Shown: positions 1-9,096 of the stretch, piece by piece
Layout: every line of letters begins with the position of its first letter
Position numbering within the stretch: position 1 is the first letter of the stretch
NCBI GenBank assembly: GCA_013297995.1
Contig: JAAFJB010000018.1
Coordinates: forward strand, 1-50,618
Source of the DNA: Chitinophagales bacterium
GTDB lineage: Bacteria > Bacteroidota > Bacteroidia > Chitinophagales > Chitinophagaceae
Direction: 5' to 3'
DNA length: 50,618 nucleotides
Translations under genes and position numbers: made by a program
Notes under the pieces: model-generated
Told to the model about the DNA's origin: nothing
The model's input: the letters and a program-made list of their open reading frames with translations, nothing else
Databases searched by the model: none

Positions 1-1
1 T

Positions 2-232
2 TTAAACCGCAGACGTGGTATGTTGGAAGGGATGGACAGTCGCGCCAACCTTCAGGTAATTAAGGCAAAAGTTCCGTTGAGTGAAATGTTTGGTTATGTA
101 ACCCAACTGCGTTCATTGAGTTCAGGTCGTGCCACATCAACCATGGAATTCTCACACTACAATCCAGCTCCCAACAATATTGCTGAAGAAGTAATAGCCA
201 AGAGCAAGGGTAAAGTGAAGATAGACGATTAA
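2..232 (+). CDS. fusA: Elongation factor G, C-terminal fragment (5' end outside window)
   Basis: Open from the left edge to the stop at 230-232. The fragment begins in frame at base 2 with LNRRRG and holds the end of EF-G domain IV and domain V: MLEGMDSR, then [21 protein letters not shown] and a Lys/Asp-rich tail. EF-G is the GTPase that moves tRNA and mRNA through the ribosome. The GTPase domain lies upstream of the window. In many Bacteroidota fusA runs straight into rpsJ, but here a strong terminator and about 450 bp follow. Identity is near certain; whether the rest of the gene is intact cannot be seen. Confidence 0.96.
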   Translation, partial: LNRRRGMLEGMDSRANLQVIKAKVPLSEMFGYVTQLRSLSSGRATSTMEFSHYNPAPNNIAEEVIAKSKGKVKIDD

Positions 233-257
233 TTCCCGTTCATTTAAATAATAGAGA

Positions 258-290
258 AGCCGTCTCAATGTAAATTGAGGCGGCTTTTTT
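258..290 (+). terminator. Intrinsic terminator after fusA
   Basis: A 12-bp stem (258-269 with 274-285, one G-U pair) closes a 4-base loop and is followed by a T run at 284-290. It sits 25 bp after the fusA stop and separates fusA from the S10 operon. Confidence 0.93.
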
Positions 291-625
291 GTGCGGAAGA
301 TTTGAGAGGTGGGTTGTAAAATCCACGAATCTTGATTCCATCATTCCATTTTTGTTAACCACCTTGAAACTGGGGTAGGTTTTGTAATTGAATATTACTC
401 GTAAATTTTTGACAATCAACTTATTTATGGGATCTAATTAATCTGGGAGGAGGATACATTAAAATTGGATCAATGGGATCATAGGTATTTGGTATAGGGG
501 GTAAAGTTTGACTGGGATTTCCAGATATGGGGTAGGCCAAACTGCCTTTTCAAGTTAATATTTAGTCAAAATACCCAAAATCAAGCATTAAATTCATAAA
601 AATCTTAAATAAAGTATAAAAAAAC
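291..625. other. Gene-free stretch between fusA and rpsJ
   Basis: About 335 bp between the fusA terminator and the rpsJ promoter. I see no reading frame with protein-like composition on either strand, no tRNA-like fold and no obvious repeat. The last 60 bp are very A/T-rich and lead into the rpsJ promoter. It may be regulatory, but nothing specific can be pointed to. Confidence 0.6.
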
Positions 626-656
626 TTGTCTATTTAATTTCAGCTCCTTACCTTTG
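626..656 (+). promoter_or_regulatory. Bacteroidota-type promoter for the S10 operon
   Basis: A -7 element TACCTTTG (649-656) matches the Bacteroidota consensus TAnnTTTG exactly. A TTG (626-628) lies 20 bp upstream as the -33 element. The ATG of rpsJ is 31 bp past the -7 element. The same core followed by CA-purine-CCC recurs before rpsA at 15227. Confidence 0.82.
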
Positions 657-686
657 CAACCCCAACGTAAAAATTGGTTTTTGACT

Positions 687-992
687 ATGTCTCAGCGAAT
701 CAGAATCAAATTACAATCGTACGATCACAATCTAGTAGATAAATCTGCAGAAAAAATCGTAAAAACAGTTCGTAGTACAGGTGCAGTAGTTACAGGACCT
801 ATTCCTTTGCCTACTCATAAAAGAATCTTTACTGTATTGCGTTCACCACACGTTAATAAAAAGAGTCGTGAACAGTTCCAGTTGGCTACGCACAAGCGTC
901 TGATGGATATCTACACTTCTTCTTCTAGAACCGTAGATGCGTTGAGTAAGTTAGATCTTCCTTCTGGTGTGGAGGTTGAAATCAAAGCTTGA
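687..992 (+). CDS. rpsJ: 30S ribosomal protein S10
   Basis: 101 residues, first gene of the S10 cluster. It starts [18 protein letters not shown] and carries the family signatures [15 protein letters not shown] and the [15 protein letters not shown] segment. S10 is part of the 30S head and is also the NusE partner in antitermination. The frame is open from a TTG at 654, but that TTG is inside the -7 promoter element, so the ATG at 687 is the start. A 281-bp structured gap follows before rplC, the largest gap inside the cluster. Confidence 0.97.
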   Translation: MSQRIRIKLQSYDHNLVDKSAEKIVKTVRSTGAVVTGPIPLPTHKRIFTVLRSPHVNKKSREQFQLATHKRLMDIYTSSSRTVDALSKLDLPSGVEVEIKA

Positions 993-1052
993 TAAAAAAC
1001 CGAAACTTGCAAAAGTGTAGGACAGTTCTTATAAAATATTTCACCTGCCAAC

Positions 1053-1238
1053 TTCCTTCGGGAAATAAAGCAGCTCTGACAAACAAAAACACCTCAACAT
1101 AATATTTGTTGGGGGAACATATAAACAGGCCCTTCGAGGTTTGTTTACTACTGGTACTTCCTCTTCCTGCTTATTGCAAGAAAACAACGGAAAAGGTCGG
1201 TAGCAAACAAGGATTGAATCCCGCTTCATCGGCGGGAT
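1053..1238 (+). promoter_or_regulatory. Structured leader between rpsJ and rplC with alternative hairpins
   Basis: Seen in sequence: a UUCG tetraloop hairpin closed by C-G (1053-1064); a long-range stem 1141-1151 with 1200-1210 (10 of 11 pairs); and a 7-bp GC-rich hairpin (1218-1224 with 1232-1238) 35 bp before the rplC ATG. The 1141-1147 strand could instead pair with TAAACA at 1122-1127, or 1136-1146 with 1081-1095 (with a bulge). These foldings exclude each other, as in attenuators and autogenous ribosomal-protein leaders. The regulatory role is inference; no family is recognised. Confidence 0.45.
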
Positions 1239-1273
1239 GTCCTCACAACCATGCGGGGCATAAACCGCAAACG

Positions 1274-1891
1274 ATGAAAGGAATTATTGGTAAAAAAATC
1301 GGGATGACCAGCATCTTCGCTGCTGATGGCAAGCAAATAGCTTGTACCATCATTGAAGCTGCTCCAAATACCGTTACACAAATTAAAACACAGGAAACCG
1401 ACGGTTATTCTGCTGTTCAACTAGGATTAGGCGACAAGAAAGAAAAACATTCTACCAAGTCTGAACTCAATCACTACGCAAAGGCACAAACTGCTGCCAA
1501 GAAATTTGTAAAAGAATTTCGCAATTATTCCATAGAAAAGAATTTAGGGGAAACAGTAACACTTGATATTTTTGCCGAAGGCGATAATATTGAAGTTGTT
1601 GGAACAACCAAAGGAAAGGGATTTCAGGGTGTTGTAAAACGCCACGGATTTTCTGGTGTTGGGGAAGCTTCCCATGGACAGCACGATCGTCAGCGTGCCC
1701 CAGGTTCTATTGGGGGTTCTTCTTATCCTTCCAGAGTATTTAAAGGAATGAGAATGGCTGGCCGCATGGGTGGTGACCGTGTTAAAATGAAAGGGTTAAA
1801 AGTGGTTAAAATATTTCCCGAAAAGAACTATATCCTGATTAGTGGCTCTGTACCAGGTAATAACGGCTCTATCGTTTTAATACAGAAATAA
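1274..1891 (+). CDS. rplC: 50S ribosomal protein L3
   Basis: 205 residues, usual for bacterial L3. It begins [15 protein letters not shown] and holds the L3 core: [19 protein letters not shown], the [15 protein letters not shown] loop that reaches the peptidyl-transferase centre, and AGRMGGDRV. The frame stays open upstream to 1106, but that stretch is proline/cysteine-rich and unlike L3, and it forms RNA hairpins, so the ATG at 1274 is chosen. L3 is an early-assembly 50S protein. rplD follows after 30 bp. Confidence 0.97.
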   Translation: MKGIIGKKIGMTSIFAADGKQIACTIIEAAPNTVTQIKTQETDGYSAVQLGLGDKKEKHSTKSELNHYAKAQTAAKKFVKEFRNYSIEKNLGETVTLDIFAEGDNIEVVGTTKGKGFQGVVKRHGFSGVGEASHGQHDRQRAPGSIGGSSYPSRVFKGMRMAGRMGGDRVKMKGLKVVKIFPEKNYILISGSVPGNNGSIVLIQK

Positions 1892-1921
1892 TATAACCCG
1901 TTTAACTGAAAGATTAATTGA

Positions 1922-2566
1922 ATGATCATGCAAATTGATGTATTAGATATAAAAGGACAGAAAACCGGCAGAACGGTTGAATTACCACAGGAAATATTTG
2001 GTATTGAACCCAATGACCATGTAATATACCTAGCTGTTAAGCAATACCTTGCTGCCCGTCGCTCTGGAACACATAAGGTTAAAACCCGTGCTGAAGTGCA
2101 GGGTGCAAGCCGCAAATTACACAAACAAAAAGGTACAGGTGGTGCTCGTAAGGGTAATATACGTAACCCTTTGTACAAAGGGGGTGGTACTATTTTTGGA
2201 CCAAAGCCTCACTCTTACGATTTCAAATTGAACCGTAAAGTGAAGGACTTGGCAAAAATTTCAGCTCTCAGTCACAAAGCAAAAGATGGTGCTATCGTAG
2301 TTATTGAAGACATCAATATGGATACGCCAAAAACCAAACAACTGGTTAGCATCATGAGCAACTTGAAAGTTGCCGATAAAAAAGCACTGATTGTTCTTCC
2401 TGAGTACAACGACAATCTTTACTTGAGTACTCGTAATGTACCTAATATCGATAGCACATTATTGGCTGATATCAATACTTACGAAATCATGAATGCAGAT
2501 GTATTGGTAATCACAGAAAATACTGTAAAAATCTTCGAAGAAGATGAAGCAGGAGTAGAAGCTTAA
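1922..2566 (+). CDS. rplD: 50S ribosomal protein L4
   Basis: 214 residues from the ATG at 1922; a second in-frame ATG at 1928 gives MQIDVLDIKG, which looks more like the family start, so the true start is one of these two. L4 lines the exit tunnel with a basic loop, seen here as KTRAEVQGASRKLHKQKGTG followed by RKGNIRNPLYKGGG. In Proteobacteria L4 represses its own operon through the S10 leader; whether that happens here is unknown, though the rplC leader lies one gene upstream. rplW follows after 26 bp. Confidence 0.96.
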   Translation: MIMQIDVLDIKGQKTGRTVELPQEIFGIEPNDHVIYLAVKQYLAARRSGTHKVKTRAEVQGASRKLHKQKGTGGARKGNIRNPLYKGGGTIFGPKPHSYDFKLNRKVKDLAKISALSHKAKDGAIVVIEDINMDTPKTKQLVSIMSNLKVADKKALIVLPEYNDNLYLSTRNVPNIDSTLLADINTYEIMNADVLVITENTVKIFEEDEAGVEA

Positions 2567-2592
2567 TTTAAGTAACGTTTCAATCATAAAAA

Positions 2593-2892
2593 ATGAGACA
2601 GTCAGAAATTTTAATAAAGCCTATCTTAACCGAGAAAGCAAATGCCCAACAGGAAACATTGAGAAGGTATGCCTTCAAAGTTGATCGTAAGGCCAACAAA
2701 TTAGAGATCAAAAAAGCAATCCAAGATTTTTACGGAGTAAATGTAGTAGATGTAAATACTGCGGTTGCTCCTGGAAAGAATAAGTCTCGTAATACGAAAG
2801 CTGGGTTGGTTCAAGGAATGAAATCGGCCTACAAAAAAGCTTTTGTAACGGTTGCAGCAGGAGAAACGATTGACCTTTACGCAAATATTTAA
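2593..2892 (+). CDS. rplW: 50S ribosomal protein L23
   Basis: 99 residues. The sequence opens RQSEILIKPILTEKANAQ and contains the typical YAFKVDRKANKLEIKKAI and FYGVNVVDVNT segments. L23 sits at the tunnel exit and is the docking site for trigger factor and SRP. It lies between rplD and rplB in the standard S10 order. A short hairpin (2902-2906 with 2916-2920) lies in the 43-bp gap to rplB. Confidence 0.96.
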   Translation: MRQSEILIKPILTEKANAQQETLRRYAFKVDRKANKLEIKKAIQDFYGVNVVDVNTAVAPGKNKSRNTKAGLVQGMKSAYKKAFVTVAAGETIDLYANI

Positions 2893-2935
2893 TCTATAGC
2901 CGCGGAGCTGAAAAGTCCGCACAAAAAAATAAACA

Positions 2936-3775
2936 ATGGCACTAAAAAAGTACAAACCAATTACAGCAGGTACACGCTGGAGAATTGGAAATGCTTATGC
3001 TGAAATCACTACCAATAAACCTGAGAAGAGTTTATTAGAGCCTCAAAAGAATACTGCGGGACGTAATTTCCAAGGTCGTAGGGTGAGTCGCTATATGGGT
3101 GGTGGTAATAAACAGCATTACCGTATTATCGATTTCAAAAGAAATAAAAGAGATATTGCTGCAACCGTAGTATCCATTGAATACGATCCAAACAGAACCG
3201 CGTTTATTGCTTTGTTGCAATATACTGATGGCGAGAAAAGATATATTCTTGCGCCACAAGGCATTCAAGTAGGTGCTACTATTATTGCAGGAGATGAAGT
3301 TGCTCCAGAAATTGGGAACGCATTGGTAATGAAAAATATGCCATTGGGTACCATGATACACAATATTGAATTGCAACCGAGTCAAGGCGGAAAAATGGTA
3401 AGAAGTGCAGGTACTTCTGCTCAGTTGGCCAATAAGGAAGAAAAATACGCAGTATTAAAAATGCCTTCTGGTGAATTGAGAAAAGTATTGATCAACTGTT
3501 ATGCAACCGTTGGAGTTGTTTCTAATAGCGATCACAACTTAGAAACTGCTGGTAAAGCGGGTAAAAATCGCTGGAAAGGTATTCGTCCCCGTGTTCGTGG
3601 TGTTGCCATGAACCCTGTAGATCACCCGATGGGTGGTGGGGAAGGTAAAGCTTCTGGTGGTCACCCACGTAGCCGTACTGGTAAATATGCAAAAGGAGAG
3701 AAGACTCGTACCAAAGGAAAAGGAAGTGACAAGTTAATTATCCAACGCAGAGACGGTAAAAAATTAGCTAAGTAA
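2936..3775 (+). CDS. rplB: 50S ribosomal protein L2
   Basis: 279 residues, normal length. The C-terminal loop [12 protein letters not shown] contains the conserved His (H230 here) associated with peptidyl-transferase function. The second His of the Escherichia coli motif is Met here, and I recall the same variant in other Bacteroidota. The basic tail [17 protein letters not shown] is typical. L2 joins the 30S and 50S subunits. The start is preceded by an A-rich tract with no Shine-Dalgarno sequence. Confidence 0.97.
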   Translation: MALKKYKPITAGTRWRIGNAYAEITTNKPEKSLLEPQKNTAGRNFQGRRVSRYMGGGNKQHYRIIDFKRNKRDIAATVVSIEYDPNRTAFIALLQYTDGEKRYILAPQGIQVGATIIAGDEVAPEIGNALVMKNMPLGTMIHNIELQPSQGGKMVRSAGTSAQLANKEEKYAVLKMPSGELRKVLINCYATVGVVSNSDHNLETAGKAGKNRWKGIRPRVRGVAMNPVDHPMGGGEGKASGGHPRSRTGKYAKGEKTRTKGKGSDKLIIQRRDGKKLAK

Positions 3776-3821
3776 TTAGCGAGAAACTAAATAAATAATA
3801 GACCAGTAAACAAAAATCATT

Positions 3822-4091
3822 ATGGGTCGTTCAATTAAAAAAGGTCCTTATATAGACGCCAATTTAGAAGGTAAAATTGTTGCAATCAACGATGGTAAGG
3901 TAAAGAAGAATGTTATCAAAACCTGGAGTCGTCGCAGCACCATTTCCCCTGATTTTGTGGGACATACTTTTGCTGTGCACAATGGCAATAAATTTATCCC
4001 AGTTTATGTAACAGAATTTATGGTAGGTCATAAATTAGGTGAATTTTCTCCTACCAGAAATTTCAGAGGACACGCAGGAACTAAAAAATAA
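3822..4091 (+). CDS. rpsS: 30S ribosomal protein S19
   Basis: 89 residues with the full S19 signature: [10 protein letters not shown] at the N-terminus, [20 protein letters not shown], and [12 protein letters not shown] near the C-terminus. S19 binds 16S rRNA in the 30S head with S13. It is placed between rplB and rplV as in nearly all bacteria. The downstream gap to the preferred rplV start is 78 bp. Confidence 0.97.
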   Translation: MGRSIKKGPYIDANLEGKIVAINDGKVKKNVIKTWSRRSTISPDFVGHTFAVHNGNKFIPVYVTEFMVGHKLGEFSPTRNFRGHAGTKK

Positions 4092-4169
4092 ACAATCGGA
4101 ATGAAAGATCTTATTGCTGTGCAAAACAGAATTAAGATTTCAAGTTCCAGATTTCAAACAAAAAAAGAA

Positions 4170-4517
4170 ATGGAAGCAGTAGCTAAACTGAACAATTATC
4201 CAACAGGTCCGCGTAAAATGCGTCTGTTAGCCGATGTGATTCGCGGAATGGAGGTGGAAAAAGCCCTCGCTATTCTGGAACATCATCCCCAGCACAATGC
4301 CACTCCATTGGCAAAATTGCTGAAGAGTGCTATCAGTAACTGGGAGCAAAAAAACAGCGGTACAAGTGCAGCTGACAGCAATCTGGTTGTAAAAACCGTA
4401 TTTGTTGATGGAGGCAGAGTTTTAAAACGCATGCGTCCTGCACCACAAGGCCGTGGTTACAGAGTGCGTAAGCGCAGCAACCACGTAACATTAATCGTAG
4501 ATTCTAAAACTAATTAG
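4170..4517 (+). CDS. rplV: 50S ribosomal protein L22
   Basis: 115 residues from the ATG at 4170, beginning MEAVAKLNNYPTGPRKMRL, where the family begins. An earlier in-frame ATG at 4101 would add 23 residues with no resemblance to L22, so 4170 is preferred. The C-terminal beta-hairpin that lines the exit tunnel is clear (RVLKRMRPAPQGRGYRVRKR), the segment where macrolide-resistance changes occur in other species. rpsC follows after 12 bp. Confidence 0.94.
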   Translation: MEAVAKLNNYPTGPRKMRLLADVIRGMEVEKALAILEHHPQHNATPLAKLLKSAISNWEQKNSGTSAADSNLVVKTVFVDGGRVLKRMRPAPQGRGYRVRKRSNHVTLIVDSKTN

Positions 4518-4529
4518 TAAAACCATTAT

Positions 4530-5309
4530 ATGGGTCAGAAAGCAAATCCAATTGGTAACAGGTTAGGCATCATCCGCGGATGGGACAGTAACTGGTATGG
4601 TAGTAAGAAAGACTATGCATCCAAACTGATCGAAGATCATAAGATCCGTACCTACCTGAGTGCCCGTATTAACAAAGGTGGTATCGCAAAGATTGTTATT
4701 GAGCGCACGCTTGGTAAACTAATCATTACCATTCATACTTCTAAGCCAGGTATTATCATCGGAAAAGGTGGTAATGAGGTTGACCGTATTAAGGAGGAGT
4801 TGAAGAAATTAACGGGTAAAGATGATGTTCAAATAAACATTCTCGAAATCCGTCGCCCTGAACTAGACGCCACTATTGTTGGAGATACCATCGCTCGTCA
4901 GATCGAAAATCGTATCAACTTCAAACGTGCTACTAAAATGGCCATTGCCTCTACCCTTCGTATGGGTGCAGAAGGCATAAAGGTTAAATTAAGCGGTCGT
5001 TTGGGCGGTTCTGAAATTGCTCGTAGTGAAGAGTTCAAACAAGGACGTACTCCTTTGCATACTTTCCGTATGGATATAGATTACGCCAATGTATTTGCTC
5101 AAACTGTATACGGTAAAATCGGTATCAAAGTATGGATCTGTAAGGGTGAAGTACTCGGTAAGCGTGAACTGAATCCAAACTTTGTGGGCGGTAAAAATGA
5201 TATGAGCGATAGAAGAGATAGAACGGGTGGTGAAGAAAGAAGACCAGGTGGAGATAGAAGAGACGACCGCAGAGGTGGTGGTGGAAGAGGTGGAGAACGA
5301 AGAAATTAA
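4530..5309 (+). CDS. rpsC: 30S ribosomal protein S3 with Arg/Gly-rich C-terminal tail
   Basis: 259 residues. The N-terminal KH domain has the GKGG loop at residues 78-81 and the C-terminal S3 domain follows ([27 protein letters not shown]). The last 35 or so residues are a low-complexity Asp/Arg/Gly tail with repeated RRD, RRG and GGG units, which looks disordered. S3 forms the mRNA entry site and has helicase-like activity with S4 and S5. The tail makes the protein longer than the E. coli form; its role is unknown. Confidence 0.96.
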   Translation: MGQKANPIGNRLGIIRGWDSNWYGSKKDYASKLIEDHKIRTYLSARINKGGIAKIVIERTLGKLIITIHTSKPGIIIGKGGNEVDRIKEELKKLTGKDDVQINILEIRRPELDATIVGDTIARQIENRINFKRATKMAIASTLRMGAEGIKVKLSGRLGGSEIARSEEFKQGRTPLHTFRMDIDYANVFAQTVYGKIGIKVWICKGEVLGKRELNPNFVGGKNDMSDRRDRTGGEERRPGGDRRDDRRGGGGRGGERRN

Positions 5310-5366
5310 TAATTATCAAGTTTCAATTACCGGGAACTCAACATTCACGGATCAAAAAACTAAACA

Positions 5367-5786
5367 ATGTTACAACCGAAAAGAAGCAAACATAGGAAGC
5401 AACAGAAAGGCCGCATTCGCGAAGTTGCCAAGCGTGGTACTGCTATATCATTTGGATCTTTTGCTTTGAAAGCATTAGAGCCCATCTGGTTAACAAACCG
5501 ACAGATTGAATCTGCCCGTCAAGCAATGACCCGTGCCATGAAGCGTGAAGGAAATGTATGGATCAGAATTTTCCCTGATAAAATCATCACTCGCAAACCA
5601 GCGGAAGTGAGAATGGGTAAGGGTAAGGGTAATCCTGAATTCTGGGCTGCTGTAGTAGAACCAGGACGCATTATTTTTGAATGTGACGGGGTAACTGAAG
5701 CTGTTGCTAAGGAAGCAATGGGTTTAGCTGCACAGAAACTACCAATCGCTACCAAGTTTGTTATCAGAAGAGATTTGCAAGCATAA
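5367..5786 (+). CDS. rplP: 50S ribosomal protein L16
   Basis: 139 residues beginning [17 protein letters not shown]. Signatures include [28 protein letters not shown] and the [15 protein letters not shown] loop, which reaches the A-site tRNA and carries the arginine that is hydroxylated in some bacteria. It follows rpsC after 57 bp and precedes rpmC by 19 bp. Confidence 0.97.
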   Translation: MLQPKRSKHRKQQKGRIREVAKRGTAISFGSFALKALEPIWLTNRQIESARQAMTRAMKREGNVWIRIFPDKIITRKPAEVRMGKGKGNPEFWAAVVEPGRIIFECDGVTEAVAKEAMGLAAQKLPIATKFVIRRDLQA

Positions 5787-5805
5787 CTAAAAAAAGAAAA
5801 TTGCA

Positions 5806-6021
5806 ATGGCTAATAAAAAAACATACGAATTCAACAAAAACCTAAAAGATCTCACAATAGTAGATTTACAGGCTAAAATTCAGGAAGATCAACTGAGGTT
5901 GAAAAAGCTAGAGTTTGCTCACGCAATCTCTCCACTTGAAAATCCAATGAATATCCGTGGACTTCGTAGAGATATCGCCCGTTTAAAAACGGAATTGACC
6001 AAAAAAGAAATGGGTGTATAA
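5806..6021 (+). CDS. rpmC: 50S ribosomal protein L29
   Basis: 71 residues, the usual small two-helix protein. The helices read [20 protein letters not shown] and [21 protein letters not shown]29 sits next to L23 at the tunnel exit. The start is the ATG after an A-rich tract, and rpsQ begins 17 bp after its stop, so the two are co-transcribed. Confidence 0.95.
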   Translation: MANKKTYEFNKNLKDLTIVDLQAKIQEDQLRLKKLEFAHAISPLENPMNIRGLRRDIARLKTELTKKEMGV

Positions 6022-6038
6022 ACCATAAATTAAAAACA

Positions 6039-6296
6039 ATGGAAGAAAGAAATTTGCGCAAAACAAGAACAGGGATCGTTACCAGCGATAAAATGGATAA
6101 AACCATCACTGTTGCGGTTGAAAGAAAAGTAAAACACCCTATCTATGGTAAATTCGTAAAGAAAACTACCAAGTTCCATGCGCACGACGAGAAGGGTGAG
6201 TGTACCATCGGAGATGTGGTAAAAATCATGGAAACCCGTCCGCTGAGCAAAACAAAGCGTTGGAGGTTGGTTGAAGTGGTAGAAAAAGCGAAATAA
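6039..6296 (+). CDS. rpsQ: 30S ribosomal protein S17
   Basis: 85 residues with the S17 OB-fold signature: [23 protein letters not shown], then [22 protein letters not shown]17 is a primary 16S rRNA binder in the 30S body. The 79-bp gap that follows contains a 12-base string identical to one in the rplC leader. Confidence 0.96.
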   Translation: MEERNLRKTRTGIVTSDKMDKTITVAVERKVKHPIYGKFVKKTTKFHAHDEKGECTIGDVVKIMETRPLSKTKRWRLVEVVEKAK

Positions 6297-6375
6297 ATAT
6301 ATTGATTCCGGTTTGCTGGTACTTCCTATAAAGTAGTATCCACTCTGAAATTTCAACATTTCAAATTAAATAAAA

Positions 6376-6744
6376 ATGATTCAGCAAGAAAGCAGGTTAA
6401 ATGTAGCTGACAATAGTGGCGCAAAAGAAGTACTCTGTATTAAAGTATTGGGTAATAGCGGTCAAGATTATGCTAAAATCGGCGATAAGATTGTTGTTAC
6501 GGTTAAAGATGCCATTCCTGCGGGCGGTGTTAAAAAAGGAACCGTATCTAAAGCAGTAATTGTTCGTACCAAAAACAAACTTCGCAGAAAAGATGGTTCT
6601 TATATCCGTTTCGATGACAATGCAGTTGTATTGTTAAACAATTCCGACGAGCCCCGTGGTACCCGTATTTTTGGGCCAGTGGCTAGAGAATTGCGCGATA
6701 AAGGCTATATGAAAATTATTTCTCTTGCCCCTGAAGTATTATAA
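6376..6744 (+). CDS. rplN: 50S ribosomal protein L14
   Basis: 122 residues, exactly the family length. It starts [19 protein letters not shown] and carries [16 protein letters not shown] and the C-terminal [25 protein letters not shown]14 sits at the subunit interface and binds the silencing factor RsfS in other bacteria. rplX follows after 20 bp. Confidence 0.97.
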   Translation: MIQQESRLNVADNSGAKEVLCIKVLGNSGQDYAKIGDKIVVTVKDAIPAGGVKKGTVSKAVIVRTKNKLRRKDGSYIRFDDNAVVLLNNSDEPRGTRIFGPVARELRDKGYMKIISLAPEVL

Positions 6745-6764
6745 AAAGCTAAAAGCTAAATAAA

Positions 6765-7103
6765 ATGAGTACAAGATTTAAAGCCAAATTCAGCATCAAA
6801 AAAGGGGATTCCGTTGTGGTAATTGCCGGTGATGACAAGGATTTGAAAAAGCCACGAACCGTATTAGAAGTGATTGTAGATAAAGGTCGCGTGGTTGTAG
6901 AAGGTGTAAATATTGCAACCAAACACACCAAGCCCTCTGCTCAGAATACCAAAGGTGGTATTGTAAAAGTAGAAGCAGCTATCAATATCAGCAATGTTAT
7001 GTTGTGGGATGCTAAAAAAGGTGAGCCAACCAAAGTAAAGCGTACCCGTGAGAATGGTAAATTAATCCGTGTATCAAAAAAATCTGGGGAGGTAATTAAA
7101 TAA
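6765..7103 (+). CDS. rplX: 50S ribosomal protein L24
   Basis: 112 residues. The KOW motif lies near the N-terminus ([15 protein letters not shown]), followed by [14 protein letters not shown] and the [17 protein letters not shown] segment. L24 is an assembly initiator of the 50S subunit. Its stop codon overlaps the rplE start by one base (TAATG), so the two are translationally coupled. Confidence 0.96.
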   Translation: MSTRFKAKFSIKKGDSVVVIAGDDKDLKKPRTVLEVIVDKGRVVVEGVNIATKHTKPSAQNTKGGIVKVEAAINISNVMLWDAKKGEPTKVKRTRENGKLIRVSKKSGEVIK

Positions 7104-7672
7104 TGAGTACTGAAAAATATACACCAAGATTAGCAGATAAGTACAATAAAGATGTTATACCTGCTTTAATGAAGAAGTTTTCTTACAAAACTGTAATGCA
7201 AGCTCCTAAATTAGAAAAAATCTGTATCAACCGTGGTGTTAACGGAGCGGTTACAGATAAGAAATTGATAGATGTGGCTGTAGAAGAGCTAAACACCATC
7301 ACTGGTCAGAAAGCAGTTCCTACCATGTCTAAGAAAGATATCTCTAACTTCAAATTGCGCAAAGGAATGCCCATTGGTGCCCGCGTAACTTTGAGAGGAG
7401 AGAAGATGTATGAATTCCTTGATAGACTTGTATCTGTTGCGTTACCACGTGTACGTGACTTTAAAGGAATCAGTGATAAAGCTTTTGACGGAAGAGGTAA
7501 TTATACATTGGGTGTAACTGAGCAAATCATTTTCCCTGAAATTGATATAGATAAAGTGAATAAGATTACAGGTCTCGACATCACTTTTGTAACCACTGCA
7601 AATACCAATGAAGAAGCATTTGAATTGCTGAAAGAATTGGGTATGCCGTTCAAAGGAATAAAGAAAGATTAA
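7103..7672 (+). CDS. rplE: 50S ribosomal protein L5
   Basis: 189 residues. Family segments: [45 protein letters not shown] and [19 protein letters not shown]5 binds 5S rRNA and contacts the P-site tRNA and S13. The ATG overlaps the rplX stop by one base. rpsN follows 21 bp later. Confidence 0.97.
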   Translation: MSTEKYTPRLADKYNKDVIPALMKKFSYKTVMQAPKLEKICINRGVNGAVTDKKLIDVAVEELNTITGQKAVPTMSKKDISNFKLRKGMPIGARVTLRGEKMYEFLDRLVSVALPRVRDFKGISDKAFDGRGNYTLGVTEQIIFPEIDIDKVNKITGLDITFVTTANTNEEAFELLKELGMPFKGIKKD

Positions 7673-7693
7673 TTAAACAAGAATAACTACATT

Positions 7694-7963
7694 ATGGCAA
7701 AAGAATCAGTAAAAGCCAGACAAAGAAAGCGCGAGAAAATGGTTGCTCAGTATGCAGATAAACGTGCAGCCCTAAAGGCAGCAGGTGATTATGCAGGTCT
7801 TGACCTCCTTCCTAAAAACGCTTCTCCGGTTCGTTTAAAAAACCGTTGTCAGCTTACAGGTCGTCCCAAAGGGTATATGCGCTATTTTGGTCTGTCTAGG
7901 ATTATGTTCCGCGACATGGCTTTGAATGGTATGATACCTGGTGTAAAAAAAGCGAGCTGGTAA
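7694..7963 (+). CDS. rpsN: 30S ribosomal protein S14, zinc-free form
   Basis: 89 residues, the long form without the CxxC zinc pairs: only one Cys (in [15 protein letters not shown]) is present. The C-terminus [18 protein letters not shown] is characteristic. The zinc-free form does not need zinc, unlike the short 61-residue type. Its position between rplE and rpsH is canonical. Confidence 0.97.
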   Translation: MAKESVKARQRKREKMVAQYADKRAALKAAGDYAGLDLLPKNASPVRLKNRCQLTGRPKGYMRYFGLSRIMFRDMALNGMIPGVKKASW

Positions 7964-8010
7964 TATTCCCGCTGCTAAACAAAATTTAGAACTGATATAA
8001 TATAAATATT

Positions 8011-8409
8011 ATGGTAACTGATCCTATAGCAGACTTCTTAACCAGAATTCGTAATGCTCAGTTGGCTGGTCACAGACTGGTTGAAATTCCTGCTTCCAAT
8101 TTAAAGAAGCGTTTAACAGAGATTTTGTACGATCAAGGTTATATCTTGAAGTATAAGTTCGAAGAAGACAATAAGCAAGGTCTGATAAAGATCGCTTTGA
8201 AGTACGACCCTTCAACCAAAGTTCCTGCCATACGTTCTCTGGAAAGAGTAAGTCGCCCGGGTTTACGCCAGTATGCTAAGCCTGCTGAAATTAAGCGTGT
8301 AATAAATGGACTAGGCGTTGCAATTTTAAGTACTTCTAAAGGAGTATTAACTGATAAGCAAGCCAAAGCGCAGAATGTGGGTGGAGAAGTGCTCTGCTAT
8401 ATTTCTTAA
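8011..8409 (+). CDS. rpsH: 30S ribosomal protein S8
   Basis: 132 residues with MVTDPIADFLTRIRNAQLAG at the start and the C-terminal GLGVAILSTSKGVLTDKQAK motif that contacts helix 21 of 16S rRNA. In E. coli S8 represses the spc operon by binding the rplX-rplE region; rplX and rplE overlap by one base here, so an operator of that kind would have to lie in coding sequence. A 77-bp gap follows before rplF. Confidence 0.97.
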   Translation: MVTDPIADFLTRIRNAQLAGHRLVEIPASNLKKRLTEILYDQGYILKYKFEEDNKQGLIKIALKYDPSTKVPAIRSLERVSRPGLRQYAKPAEIKRVINGLGVAILSTSKGVLTDKQAKAQNVGGEVLCYIS

Positions 8410-8486
8410 AGAATAAGTGCTGACAATTAAGCCTCTTAGTCGTGGCTGAACACAGTACATTGTATATAACAAAATAAAAATCGACT

Positions 8487-9041
8487 ATGTCTCGTATAGG
8501 TAAACAACCAGTAGTAATTCCAGCCGGCGTTACCATTTCAGTAACTGCTAATAATTTAGTTACTGTGAAAGGGCCAAAAGGTGAATTGAATGAATCCATT
8601 GACCGTGATATTACTATCGAAATAAAAGATGGAGAGGCACTTGTTTCTCGTCCTACAGACCAGATACGCCATCGTGCTATGCATGGTTTGTACCGTTCTT
8701 TGCTGAGTAATATGGTAAAAGGGGTAACCGATGGTTATAAGAAAGAACTTGAATTGGTAGGGGTGGGTTATAAAGCTGCTAGTACAGGTAATCTATTGGA
8801 TCTCTCCTTAGGTTATTCTCACAATATTTTGATAGAAATACCAAGCGAATTGAAAGTAACTACTACTACTGAAAAAGGTCAGAACCCAAAAGTTTTTTTA
8901 GAAGGAATTGACAAACAACTTATTGGTCAAGTAGCTGCCAAACTTCGTAGTCTCCGTAAGCCTGAACCATACAAAGGAAAAGGTGTGAAATATGCTGGTG
9001 AAATATTGAGAAGAAAAGCAGGTAAAGCAGCAGGTAAATAA
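8487..9041 (+). CDS. rplF: 50S ribosomal protein L6
   Basis: 184 residues made of two similar alpha/beta domains. The N-terminus is MSRIGKQPVVIPAGVTI; the middle has MVKGVTDGYKKELELVGVGY; the C-terminal signature is RKPEPYKGKGVKYAGEILRRK, which ends in Gly/Lys/Ala. L6 binds near the sarcin-ricin loop. The start lies behind an A-rich tract without a Shine-Dalgarno sequence. Confidence 0.97.
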   Translation: MSRIGKQPVVIPAGVTISVTANNLVTVKGPKGELNESIDRDITIEIKDGEALVSRPTDQIRHRAMHGLYRSLLSNMVKGVTDGYKKELELVGVGYKAASTGNLLDLSLGYSHNILIEIPSELKVTTTTEKGQNPKVFLEGIDKQLIGQVAAKLRSLRKPEPYKGKGVKYAGEILRRKAGKAAGK

Positions 9042-9096
9042 TTAACAAACTAATCATCCAACCACCGGCCGTATCGGAGGTTATAAATAAACAACA

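Noticed and set aside
1106..1273. N-terminal extension of L3 by an open upstream frame
   Set aside because: The added residues do not look like L3, and the DNA forms RNA hairpins; the ATG at 1274 fits the family.
4101..4169. Longer L22 starting at 4101
   Set aside because: The 23 extra residues have no match to the family as I know it; MEAVAKLNNYP at 4170 does.
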